From Mesostigma viride (Eukaryota; Streptophyta; Mesostigmatophyceae; Mesostigmatales; Mesostigmataceae), in contig RPFO01000826.1 in the NCBI GenBank assembly GCA_009746045.1, positions 1 through 64,000 on the forward strand: DNA of 64,000 bases, in the 5' to 3' direction. Below are positions 37,195 to 47,860 of the stretch, one piece after another. Every line of letters begins with the position of its first letter. Within the stretch, counting starts at the first letter, position 1. The notes under the pieces were generated by a model. The model was not told the origin of the DNA. It ran no database searches and saw only the letters and a list, made by a program, of their open reading frames with translations. The position numbers and the translations under genes were made by a program.

Positions 37195-39277
37195 CTACTC
37201 AACAGGTCTCTTCTTGGCCAAGTTCGTGAGCCGTTTCTCGACGTCTGTCGGAATGGTCAAGATGGCCTGGCGATTGTTAGCTGGGTTGACAACAATGGTG
37301 TGTTCGAACCCCGCGTCCATGCACAGGTAGCAATTGACCAAGTTTGGCTGTTCAGCTTGCGCATCGGCGTCCATTTTGAACATCGTCGCCATACCCGGAA
37401 ATCTGTCCCAGTAGCGCACCCCCACCACCCATTGTCCCTTACGGAACAACTCCCTATCGACCTTGCCGTTTCTGTCGGCCACTCGCCTCACGAAAGTAGC
37501 GGCCACCTGATAAGGCTCCTGCAAGACTTCCGCTAGCCAATATGGATGATCTGGATCGTGGGACTCATCACCAGAGTAGGACTCGACGGCAAAAATGTCT
37601 CGCAGCTTCAGTCTCCTTCCCATCATCGTCCTCTCTGCCTGTAGTCTGTTCAGTCGCGTCCCTGCGTGCCCCCCTTGTCCGTTTGGGTTCCTTTGCACTG
37701 GCTCCCCCAGTTTGTGGAGCTTCATCCGAGCACCTCCCACATTCCAGCCGTCCATGTCGGTCCACTCCTTTCGACAATCCCACCACCTTTCCTCGGCGCA
37801 CGCACCGCCACAATAGCAGGAATACTGGCGCAGCATTAAGCGCGTCACATTCGACTTGTCCATGCGCCACCAGTGCGCCTTCTTCACTCCTTTGATTTCG
37901 CCGCGCCCTGGGCTGTAAGGAAGCACCTGCGCGTCGAAGACAAGATTTGCACAAGGGAAAGTTGAAGTTACGAGACCATCGAGCTAGTTGTGTTTTATTA
38001 AGCACTCCTGATCGCCAGGACTCCAAGAACGCCCTAGAAACGACGGCCGGCGTAACTATTCCCTGAACGAGGACTGTACACTTAATTACCTCGGGGAACT
38101 CGAAGAAGTTACGCCTGGTCGTTGTGGTCCCGCCCACCGCCCCCGACGCCAGATTCTCCACCAACTGGGCGGCCGTCTGTTTGTCCTGGTTCTCTTCCCT
38201 GATGTGCCACCTCCTCAACATGCACTTCACAGTCCCACCAGCTCCATCCACCTCCCCCTTTCCGTGCTGCTCCCCAAAGTAATTCCACTCAAATGACTCC
38301 AGGTGCGGATCCTCCGTCAGCAGCCGGGCCACTTCCGCGATCACATTCCTTGACTTGAACTGCATGGAGCAATTGTCCGACCACCCAATGAAGCGCTTCA
38401 CCTCTACCCCTTCTGACCGTAGTGTCGCCAGGATTTTGAGGATAGCAAAACGGAGGGCCCGCCCGTCCCTTTTCATTCCGCCCTGTCCGATGAAGTGAAA
38501 CTCCCTTCTCACGACCTTTCCCGACGCTGGATCCAAGTAGCGCACGATCCAGGGCATAAGGACGAATGTGACTGGATGCCAATACTGTGCTTGGAGATTG
38601 TGATAGGTGTAAGACTGGTAGTTCTCGGCGTAATCTGTGTGGCATACAAGGTCCCCCACCCGCATCCTTGAGAGACATTCCTTGGAGGCGTCCGCTTGCC
38701 ACCACGCGTTGAAGCAATGCTGGATGAAGTCCGGCCACTTGTCCACAATTGCCTCCTTTAGCTCCGTTGGTGTGGACTTGACGTCGACTTGCGTCAATCG
38801 CTGCCCACCAGCCTTTGCGATCTCGTCACAGTCGTCCTGCATATGCGCAGTGTGCACATACAGAAAAGACATCAACTTCGACCCACCAATGACCTGTAGA
38901 AAGAAAAAAGACAGGACCTCAGGAAAAATTGAAAAAGAAACGCCTTGGGGCGCAACCACTCCACTAAAAATTACCTCTGGCCCAAGAACTTCAGGAAACA
39001 TTGCAAAAGAAACGCCTTGGGGCGCAACCACTCCACTAAAAATTACCTCTGGCCCAAGAACCGCACCCGGCGGCACATCCTGCATCTCGTATCTGGTCCA
39101 TGAAATCAGGTGGTTGGAAGCCTCCTCCCGTTCGCATAACATGAAGTTCCGAATTCCACACTTGGGAGCCAGGCAAGTGCCCAACACACAAGCCTTACGC
39201 CGGATCGAGCAAACCCCCAACTCCTCGCCCAGGTCATGATCGGGCACCCCTTCCTCGTCGTCCAGCACCCTCCCATG
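37195..39277 (-). pseudogene. split transposase-like gene, C-terminal half
   Basis: Exons on the minus strand: 39277-39047 (continued from 55850 across the insertion), 38893-38090, 37926-37195; introns are phase 0. The first part has Cys pairs (GVCSIRRKACVLGTCLAPKC). The second holds conserved acidic motifs CHTDYAENYQ, GWSDNCSMQFKSR and HGKGEVDGAGGTVK. The last has YSCYCGGAC and a DIFAVESYSGDE region near a WLAEV segment. This combination is found in a widespread, poorly characterised family of element-borne proteins in algae and animals. The spaced Asp residues suggest an RNase H-like transposase or integrase, which is inference. The intron at 38894-39046 contains a 72-bp tandem duplication of its own donor region. 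The gene is broken by the 16.6 kb insertion, so it cannot now be made as one protein. Confidence 0.6.
39275..39277. other. left copy of 3-bp target-site duplication (ATG)
   Basis: ATG immediately before the left terminal repeat. The matching ATG is at 55850-55852, immediately after the right one. Confidence 0.6.
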
Positions 39278-39380
39278 GGGTGGTTTTACCGGATTAGGAT
39301 ACATTTGCACGGCTTCAAATGTATCCTAAATGCACCATTGGCAAACATGGTTTCTGGACATGGTCGATATCATTAATATG

Positions 39381-39413
39381 TTTGGCAAGCATGATATGAT
39401 CATGCTTGCCAAA
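39381..39413. repeat. perfect subterminal hairpin
   Basis: TTTGGCAAGCATGAT, a 3-base loop, then ATCATGCTTGCCAAA: 15-bp arms. It lies 103 bp inside the left terminal repeat. TGTTGTCTC words follow (39417, 39477) and recur near the right end (about 55655, 55670). Confidence 0.85.
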
Positions 39414-39939
39414 GATGTTGTCTCTTTTCATATTTCACACATATTATCGGCCTCGGCGTGCCATGCTTCCACGTTTGTTGTCTCTTTTCATATATTGTAA
39501 GTATGATCAATAAAATTCCAAACATGACCATGTTGGAGACTTCAAGTGGAGCATCATGATTACTGTTTTCACTATTACGTAACCCATGGTTCATGTTAAC
39601 ATGGCATAATGAGCAATCCTATTGACCCCATGACTAATGGTGAAGTTAATAAAGTTACATCGTGGCACGTCACTATAGCATCAAGTTGCATCATTGTGCA
39701 TAAAGTAGTTTAGCACTGAGTTGGCATGCCAACACCAGGTACACTAAATAAATTAAAACCAGAATTGATAAACAACCCAGTATCCAAATACAGTATCCAT
39801 ATATATTAAAAATATAATTACTTACAGCAGAGTGAAATCACTCAAACCAAAGCAAACGCCCAGCTATAAACCTATATACAGAGCCATGTCAAAGCTCTAT
39901 ACTACGATAAGACCAATGGAAACGCCTAACGGGAGGAAC

Positions 39940-42900
39940 CTAATAGCCCTGCTGCACCGCAAAATCAGCCCGCGTACGGCGGAGCATGATGTCCGCCATG
40001 GCCCGAGTCAGCGCCACCGACAAGCGCTGACGCCAATATGACGTCCAGGTCCGCGCCGACCATGGGGCCCGCTGGCCCTCCAGGTCCAGCCGGTCCTCCC
40101 GGAGCCGGCAACACTCCTTGAAGAAGGCGGAGGTCAGGGGCCCCATGGCCCCAAACTCCTCCAGGACAAAGGGCACCACACGATGGTGCCCGACGTCGCC
40201 GTAGGCCAGGAGCTTGGCCCGCTCCGCCCGGTCCGCCGTGTAACCTGCCGTGAGGGAGGCCCCAGCCACGTGGCTAAGAGCCAAGGGCCGCGCCACCGAA
40301 ACGTCAATAAGCAGATGCCGGCCACCCCCCTCAAAGTCCAGCACCACGATGTCAGGCCGGTGGTTGGGGGAATAGAAGGCAGCGCCATCCGCATCCTCGG
40401 ACCGGATGTTCGCGTGGGGGAAAACCGACCGAATCATGGCGAGCACCACCGTCAGGAGGACAGTGTGCAAATACAAATACCAATTCTGATTCTGTTGGCC
40501 CCCCATGCAGGCAAGGTAGTGAGTCCCCGTGGGATCCAGCGGCTGCCCACAGCTACCACAAGGCCGCCCGGCCGGAACAAGAGGCTGCGGGGCAAATAGC
40601 TGGTGCCGGAGCGCCACCGAGTAGTGGCTGGGAGCCAAGGCGAATGGGGGGGCCATGGGAAGAGCACGAAGGTACGCCGAGCCCACACTCCGCAAGGAAA
40701 GCGAGAACAGCCACGCACGTCCCTGGGCGTTGAGGTCCGCGAAAAGAGCAATCCAATCAGCCGTGTGCAGAATACCCGCGTAGGTTTTCTGGTGTTTATC
40801 GATGACGCGAGCAGGGAATGCGGCGGGAGATTGAACGGAGGCGACCGAGGGAGTGCCGCGAGGGAGGTGGCGCTGTACCGCCTGAGCGGCACGGACGGGA
40901 GAACAGGCCTGCTGGATCTCAGCATAGGCCTCCTGGATGGCGGTGACGAAGGGCAAAGGGCTGCTGGGGTCCAGGAGGTCAGGCGCTGCCGTTGCCAAAA
41001 GGGGCAGGAGCCGGCAGCTTTCCGCCCACGACTGAGCGACGGAGCCCAAAAAGGCTGCTGGGGCCAGCCGGGCGGCACGAGTCAGACCGCAGCCACCCAT
41101 CCGTGCAGGCAGGGAGGCAATGCGAATAGCATGTGGCGGGAGGTCGGGGCCCGGGACCAGCTGCGCCAAGGCCGACTGGATGCGTTCGTCGTGGCCCTCG
41201 GCGGCCAGCCGGACCTGAGACGGAAGAGCGCCCCGGAGCCAGTGAACGACGCGAGGGTGAGCGCAAAACCACAGAAGCAGACCCTTGGTCTGCGAATCAT
41301 GAAGGCGCGCAATCAAGGGCAGTACCTCAGTGCGTGCCTCGAGGGCGGCCCGCAGAGCATCGATGACAAACGCGGGGTCGCCAACCGGAACGCCGAGGAC
41401 ATCCAACCCATGGAGGCGCTCGTCCCGGCCCAAGAGCTGGGGCGGAAAGCCGGAGCAATCACCTTGGGGCGAGTACACCGCGCACTTGGCAAGGGTCAAC
41501 TGGAGGTTGATGTCGGCCACCGCGGTCTGCAGTGCCAGCAGAGCCGCGGTGGTGTCCGGCACAGGGCCCAGAAGGTAGATATCATCCAAGTAGGCCTGAA
41601 TAGCGACCGCCGGGTGGGCAGCATGGACCGCTTGGAGGCAACCCTGGAGGGGGGCGGCAAAGTACAGGGGTCCCAGGGGGTCCCCTTGCTGGGTGCCCGA
41701 CCGCGACAGCAGGCCGCCGCGAGTGCCGTCCTCCATGATGTGAACCAGTTGGCCGGGCTGGCCGTAGCACACGGCTGTCCAAGCGTACAAGTCCTCGAAG
41801 GACTCCATGACGGCCGCAAACATGCTGGCGCGGGACAGACTGTTGAACGCGTTGTGGCAGTCGACCTTGACGACAGCGTGGGTGGGGTGGGCCTCGAGGT
41901 AGGCCTGCACCGAATGGATGAGGATATCCGCCCCGCCTGGAGTCGTCACCCCCAGCTGGGCCGCCACCGAGGTCTCACCCGCTGCGAGGGGCGGGCAGAA
42001 AAAGGCACGGAGCTCGGGCGCCTTTTGGCGGCAGATCACTTTGCCCACGAGCTTGCGGAGCACCTCACCGCAGGCGATCGGGCGCACCTTGCCCTCGGGG
42101 GGGGCAAGACACCCTTGAGCAGAGCGAGGAGGCGAGCGCCCGCTAACCACTCGCGCGCAGCGGGAGGAACGCGACCAGCCGCCAGGTCAATGAGGGTGTC
42201 AAAGAGAATGTCCTCGCCCCCATGCCCCACCAGGACCTCCAAGTGCTCGTAGCGCCAGCCCGACGGCCCGGTAGAGGAAGCCCGCGGGACCTCACGCATC
42301 ACCTCCAGGAAGCAGTCGCGGTCCAGCCGGAGGGGGGCCGGCAGGGGGTCCGGCACGGGCAGCTGGAATCCGGGCTCCGCAGGGTGAAGAGCCTCCAAGG
42401 CCGCCAGGGTAGCCGCATTGGCGGGGGCGAGCTTGGCCATTTCCAAGCGGGTCATGGCCCGGCTGAGCTGCCCCTCGCGGACGAGGCGGATGACGTCGGC
42501 GGCCACCCGCTCGAAGTTGACCTCCCCCGACAGCCGGGCCGTGCGCGGGGGCGGCACGCCAAACAGCCCCTCCCAGTCCCCCTGCAGAAAGCGTCGGCAA
42601 CGGGCAATAACCGCACCCTGGAGGCCGCGCACACCACGCCCGAGAGGGGTGAGGAGCAGGCGGGGGGTCACCATGTGCAGTTTAAAGCCCAGCGGGTCGT
42701 CCGGAGCGGCGTGCATGCGCCGGAGAGAAACGATTGCACATTGCGCGAAAAGGCTACGCGCGCGGTGGGGGAGGTCGGTCAGGGTAGACGTCGGGTTGAT
42801 GGCGCATGCATCCCAGGGAACCGTGTCAAGCCAACGCCAACTGGCCGAGTAGTCGGGCGGCGGGGGCTGGGAGCCGGGGGAGCCGAGGCGGGAGGGGGGA

Positions 42901-45106
42901 GGGGGCCGGGACTGCTGGCCGGTTGAGGGGCCGTTGAGCAACACAGGCGCGCGCGTGCTGAGCGCGCCCGTGAATGGAGTACACCCGCTGGCAGTGAGCT
43001 TCCGGGCACCGGTAACAGCTCATGGCCTGCAGATCCGCCGCGCCGAGATCGGGGTGCACAGCGCGAAGGTGCTGGCAGAGGAGGTTACGGTTGTGGAACA
43101 CACCCGCACACGGGGACCCCGTGGGAAGCAGCACGGCACACCGGTGAAGGCCGTCGGCGGGCGCTGAGTGGCGGGGAGCGGCGCCAGCAAAGGCAGGACG
43201 TGGGGCCTGCGGCGTCTCCCCAGCCGGGCCGGCAGGCGCGCGCACCACGACCCGACCAGCGCCCGGCAGGCCCGCCGGGGCCACGGAGGAGGCAGTGCCC
43301 ACCGGGGAGACCCCCAGCGGAGGGGGATCGAGAACGCCGGCGCCCCTCCCAGGGGGACTCGCCAGCGCGCCCGCGACCACCCCAGGCCCCGGCAACGAGG
43401 CCGGGGGCGGAGGCCGAGGGGTCGGGGAGGCAGCTGGCCCCGGGGCCCGGTGGGGACCCGGCAGGGGACCCAGCGAGACCGGGGGCGGGCCGAGAGGAAG
43501 CGCAGTCCCAGGGGGCGGCACAACAGCCCGGCACAACGGGCAGCGCGGCACGGAGTGGAGCAAGCTGCGCGCGATGCACGCTTGATGGAATGTGTGGCCG
43601 CACGCGGGCAGGCGACACAAGCCATCCCCCGGCCGGAAGGGCTCAAGGCAGATGGCACAGGAGCCCGACTCGGGGTCGTCCCCCTCCAGAAGGGACCGGA
43701 CATGAGGGGGGGGCGGGTCCCAGCCGGCCTCCCAGCAACCCGGGAGAGCGGCAATCTGGGCGCGCGAGAGGATGCCGACCGGTTGGTCAGCCGCGGGGTG
43801 CCATTCGTGCGGGATGCCTGCCAACTCCAGGATGTCGTGGAGGAAGGCAGAAACAGGCGTCCCCGCGGTTAGGGGCTGGGCGCGCCCGGCCGAGTCCACC
43901 AAGATGGCCTGGCCGCCCTGAACCGCGATGGGGGCCCCGAACTCCACACGCAGCATGGCGGCCTGCGCCAGGCTGAGGGAGGTGATGAGAAAGCCCCCAC
44001 TGGCAACCGGGCCGGGAGGCGGGGCCTGGGCGTCCAAGAAGAGGCGAAGCTGCCGCGGGGACATGAGGCCCAGGTCGGCGCCGCCCGCGAGGTAGGCCGC
44101 CCGCACCGAGACCTGTGCGTCTCGAGCCACCGCCGTGACGAACTCGACCACCGCCTGACCCACCCGCTCGTCCAGGGAAAGCAGCTCTTCCTGCCGGGCG
44201 GCCGGGAGATGCCACGGCAGCCGGCAGCCGGCGTGATATCCTTCCAAGACATACCCCCAAAGAGTCGAGGCCGTCACCGGGGGGCGGCGGAAAGAAATGT
44301 CGCCCGCACCTGCGCAACTAGGGCCAGGAAGGCCGGGGGCCTAGGGAGCGAGGGGAAGGCGGCCTGGAGCCCGACCGCGTCCAGCAACAAAGGGCAGTAC
44401 GCCCAAGAAAAGGTGGCGCGGCCCACCACGCCGACAATGTGCGAGGGCGGCCACGAGGTGAACGCGTGGGCCCGGGGGCCGCCGTCCCACGCGGCAAGGA
44501 CGGGGGTGGCGGCTGGGTGGCCAACCGCGGCCGGGGGAAGGGAGGCCAGAGCGTCGGGGAGCGAGGGGCCGGGGGCGGGCGCCGGGGTCGCCAGGCCCGC
44601 CGGGGGTCGGCCGGGCTCAGCCCAGGCGACAGCGCCGCGCCCCCGTCGGCGGGGCCAGGCGACGGGTGGGGCCCCGGGGCCGAGGGCGCCAGGGCCCGAG
44701 CAACGGCGGCCCCATCGGGCAGGCCACGGCCCGCCCCGAGGGCCTCGGCAGGGGGGCACACGGGGCAGGGGGCCGGAGCACCCAGCGGGGAGGGCAGCCC
44801 GGGGGCCCGCCGGGGGGGACAGCGCGGGCACGTCCAGGAGCCCGGCGGGACCCGGTAGAGCCGGGGAGTAAGACACTGCAAGTGCCACCCGGAATTGCAA
44901 GCATCACAAACTAACATGTGGTGCCCGCGGTGCCCGCTCCGGCAGACCTCGCAGACCAAGGAGGGGGAGACCGGGGCGCCCGAGCCCCCCGCAGCCGGGT
45001 CGCCCACCTCCGCAAGAAGGGCCGCAAGCCGAGAGGACCGCCGAGGCGCCAACCGGGGAGCGGGGGAGCCGTTGGGCGAAGGGGGTCGTGGGTCGTCCAT
45101 GAACAA
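39940..45106 (-). pseudogene. retrotransposon polyprotein: PHD, RING and C2H2 fingers, reverse transcriptase, restriction-like endonuclease
   Basis: Starts near 45106/45100 (MFMDDPRPPSP). In order: a PHD finger C4HC3 (CEVCRSG, LVCDACNSGWHLQC, WTCPRC) near 44830-44980; a RING-H2 finger (CAICLEPF, LPACGHTFHQAC, RCPLC) near 43520-43660; C2H2-type fingers (CAGVF, LCQHLRAVH, CYRCPEAHC) near 42960-43130; a pre-RT region; RT motifs GKVRPIA, VVKVDCHNAFNSL, SGTQQGDPLGPL and catalytic AYLDDIYLLG (41550-42090); a CCHC knuckle CGSCGQPLDPTGTHYLAC; and an RPDIVVLDF ... LLIDVSV endonuclease core near 40290-40360. The RT plus restriction-like endonuclease layout is that of the R2/CRE/NeSL-type early-branching LINEs, which nick a target site and prime reverse transcription there. 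The frame changes about four times (near 44570, 44290, 42900, 42100), the last in an 8-base homopolymer. It is therefore either a decayed copy or one with assembly errors. Confidence 0.82.
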
Positions 45107-45214
45107 TCAGGGCAGGCGTGGCAGCCACCGAGGGGGGGGGCGGGGGGTGTGGGGGGCGGAGCCCCCCACGCGGGGGTTTGGGGGGCGGCAGCCCCCCAAC
45201 GCGCTGCGGTCGCG

Positions 45215-47084
45215 GTACCGCCTGCCGTCCGGCACTTTGAAGCCCGCCGGTGCTATAATTCCTATCGTCCACGCATGTTTTCCCCTGCCTCAAACCGCAC
45301 GTTGCATTTAAATCTGGAGCCCAAAATTCACTGAAAACGTGTGCCAGCCGGTAGCAAACTGGGCCAAGCTGCCACGGAATGGTGGTACCGCCTGCCGTCC
45401 GGCACTTTGAAGCCCGCCGGTGCTATAATTCCTATCGTCCACGCATGTTTTCCCCTGCCTCAAACCGCACGTTGCATTTAAATCTGGAGCCCAAAATTCA
45501 CTGAAAACGTGTGCCAGCCGGTAGCAAACTGGGCCAAGCTGCCACGGAATGGTGGTACCGCCTGCCGTCCGGCACTTTGAAGCCCGCCGGTGCTATAATT
45601 CCTATCGTCCACGCATGTTTTCCCCTGCCTCAAACCGCACGTTGCATTTAAATCTGGAGCCCAAAATTCACTGAAAACGTGTGCCAGCCGGTAGCAAACT
45701 GGGCCAAGCTGCCACGGAATGGTGGTACCGCCTGCCGTCCGGCACTTTGAAGCCCGCCGGTGCTATAATTCCTATCGTCCACGCATGTTTTCCCCTGCCT
45801 CAAACCGCACGTTGCATTTAAATCTGGAGCCCAAAATTCACTGAAAACGTGTGCCAGCCGGTAGCAAACTGGGGCAAGCTGCCACGGAATGGTGGTACCG
45901 CCTGCCGTCCGGCACTTTGAAGCCCGCCGGTGCTATAATTCCTATCGTCCACGCATGTTTTCCCCTGCCTCAAACCGCACGTTGCATTTAAATCTGGAGC
46001 CCAAAATTCACTGAAAACGTGTGCCAGCCGGTAGCAAACTGGGGCAAGCTGCCACGGAATGGTGGTACCGCCTGCCGTCCGGCACTTTGAAGCCCGCCGG
46101 TGCTATAATTCCTATCGTCCACGCATGTTTTCCCCTGCCTCAAACCGCACGTTGCATTTAAATCTGGAGCCCAAAATTCACTGAAAACGTGTGCCAGCCG
46201 GTAGCAAACTGGGCCAAGCTGCCACGGAATGGTGGTACCGCCTGCCGTCCGGCACTTTGAAGCCCGCCGGTGCTATAATTCCTATCGTCCACGCATGTTT
46301 TCCCCTGCCTCAAACCGCACGTTGCATTTAAATCTGGAGCCCAAAATTCACTGAAAACGTGTGCCAGCCGGTAGCAAACTGGGGCAAGCTGCCACGGAAT
46401 GGTGGTACCGCCTGCCGTCCGGCACTTTGAAGCCCGCCGGTGCTATAATTCCTATCGTCCACGCATGTTTTCCCCTGCCTCAAACCGCACGTTGCATTTA
46501 AATCTGGAGCCCAAAATTCACTGAAAACGTGTGCCAGCCGGTAGCAAACTGGGGCAAGCTGCCACGGAATGGTGGTACCGCCTGCCGTCCGGCACTTTGA
46601 AGCCCGCCGGTGCTATAATTCCTATCGTCCACGCATGTTTTCCCCTGCCTCAAACCGCACGTTGCATTTAAATCTGGAGCCCAAAATTCACTGAAAACGT
46701 GTGCCAGCCGGTAGCAAACTGGGGCAAGCTGCCACGGAATGGTGGTACCGCCTGCCGTCCGGCACTTTGAAGCCCGCCGGTGCTATAATTCCTATCGTCC
46801 ACGCATGTTTTCCCCTGCCTCAAACCGCACGTTGCATTTAAATCTGGAGCCCAAAATTCACTGAAAACGTGTGCCAGCCGGTAGCAAACTGGGGCAAGCT
46901 GCCACGGAATGGTGGTACCGCCTGCCGTCCGGCACTTTGAAGCCCGCCGGTGCTATAATTCCTATCGTCCACGCATGTTTTCCCCTGCCTCAAACCGCAC
47001 GTTGCATTTAAATCTGGAGCCCAAAATTCACTGAAAACGTGTGCCAGCCGGTAGCAAACTGGGGCAAGCTGCCACGGAATATAT
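45215..47084. repeat. 170-bp monomer array, 11 near-identical copies
   Basis: Units start at 45215 and every 170 bp to 46915 with GTACCGCCTGCCGTCCGGCA. The only variation I noticed is GGGCCAAGC (copies 1-3 and 6) versus GGGGCAAGC (the rest). Each unit contains TGCTATAATTCC, a possible TATA-like element. The array ends 109 bp upstream of the retrotransposon's first Met, so the monomers may act as repeated promoters, as in rodent L1. That role is inference. Confidence 0.9.
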
Positions 47085-47439
47085 ATGCAGGTCGTACTAC
47101 AGGTACAGCCACGGCTGCCACGCGGCTTCTGCAGCGATCACGCTCTTTCTCCTAGACAATTGCTCTACTGGTCCCTACAGGTCGGTCGACTTGGACCATG
47201 ATGCGTCAAGAACAGTTAATTGACCGACTTAAACAAGATGTTTGTCTACATGCAGCTGTCTGCACCTAACTAACGCGAAACCGCGTGCTACCAAATATAG
47301 GGGGAAATGCATGAGTAACACATGTCAACGCACAACCGGTGGAAATCACGCGATACCAACCGCGGCAACAGTGGTGTGAACATAGCGGGCACTGACATGC
47401 AAAAAAGCACCAGCAGCGGCATCAGTAGCAAATTGTAGT

Positions 47440-47860
47440 AGCGGAACAATAGCCACTACATCAATGCAACAACACATCAGCCCAGCAACACAGCAGCAGC
47501 ATGACCGTAGCACAGCAGCAGCACAACTGTAGCACATCAACACGGCCGCATAGCAGGAGCACAAGTCAGCGCAGCAGCAACTTAGTATGCCGATTCCTGA
47601 ATTTCCTATCAGTGGACTATAGTCCATTGATAGGAAATTCACTAATAGGCAGTACTAGCTCAGCAGCACGGCAGCAATGCAGCAGTGCATCAACACAGCA
47701 GCACGACAGCAATACATCAGCGGCACGGCAGCAATGCAGCAACACATCAGCACAATAGCACAGCAGCAGCACGGCAGCAATGCAGCAGCAGTAGCATGGC
47801 AGCACAGCAGCAGCAGCAGCACATGAGCAGCTCAATGACAACAACGCTGCTTGCGCTTCA
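47440..47860. repeat. CAG/CAACA-rich imperfect repeats with a 42-bp palindrome
   Basis: Irregular AGCAGCACAGCAATGCAGCA-like repeats. At 47599-47640 a near-perfect palindrome (TTTCCTATCA at the left, TGATAGGAAA at the right, centre GGACTATAGTCC) with one mismatched pair could form a hairpin or cruciform. Confidence 0.8.

Larger units (their letters stand above)
39805..47084 (-). mobile_element. non-LTR retrotransposon with 5' monomer array
   Basis: The extent is from the 3' end (TGTAAGTAATTATATTTT, read on the minus strand, near 39815) through the coding region 39940-45106 to the far end of the 170-bp monomers at 47084. The 5' boundary is inferred from the array being directly upstream of the coding region. 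No target-site duplication was identified. Confidence 0.65.

Noticed and set aside
40603-42252. 549-codon plus-strand frame opposite the reverse transcriptase
   Set aside because: High-GC shadow; all recognisable RT motifs are on the minus strand.
43168-43976. Plus-strand frames over the RING-finger region
   Set aside because: Arg/Gly/Pro-rich shadows of the minus-strand coding sequence in GC-rich DNA.
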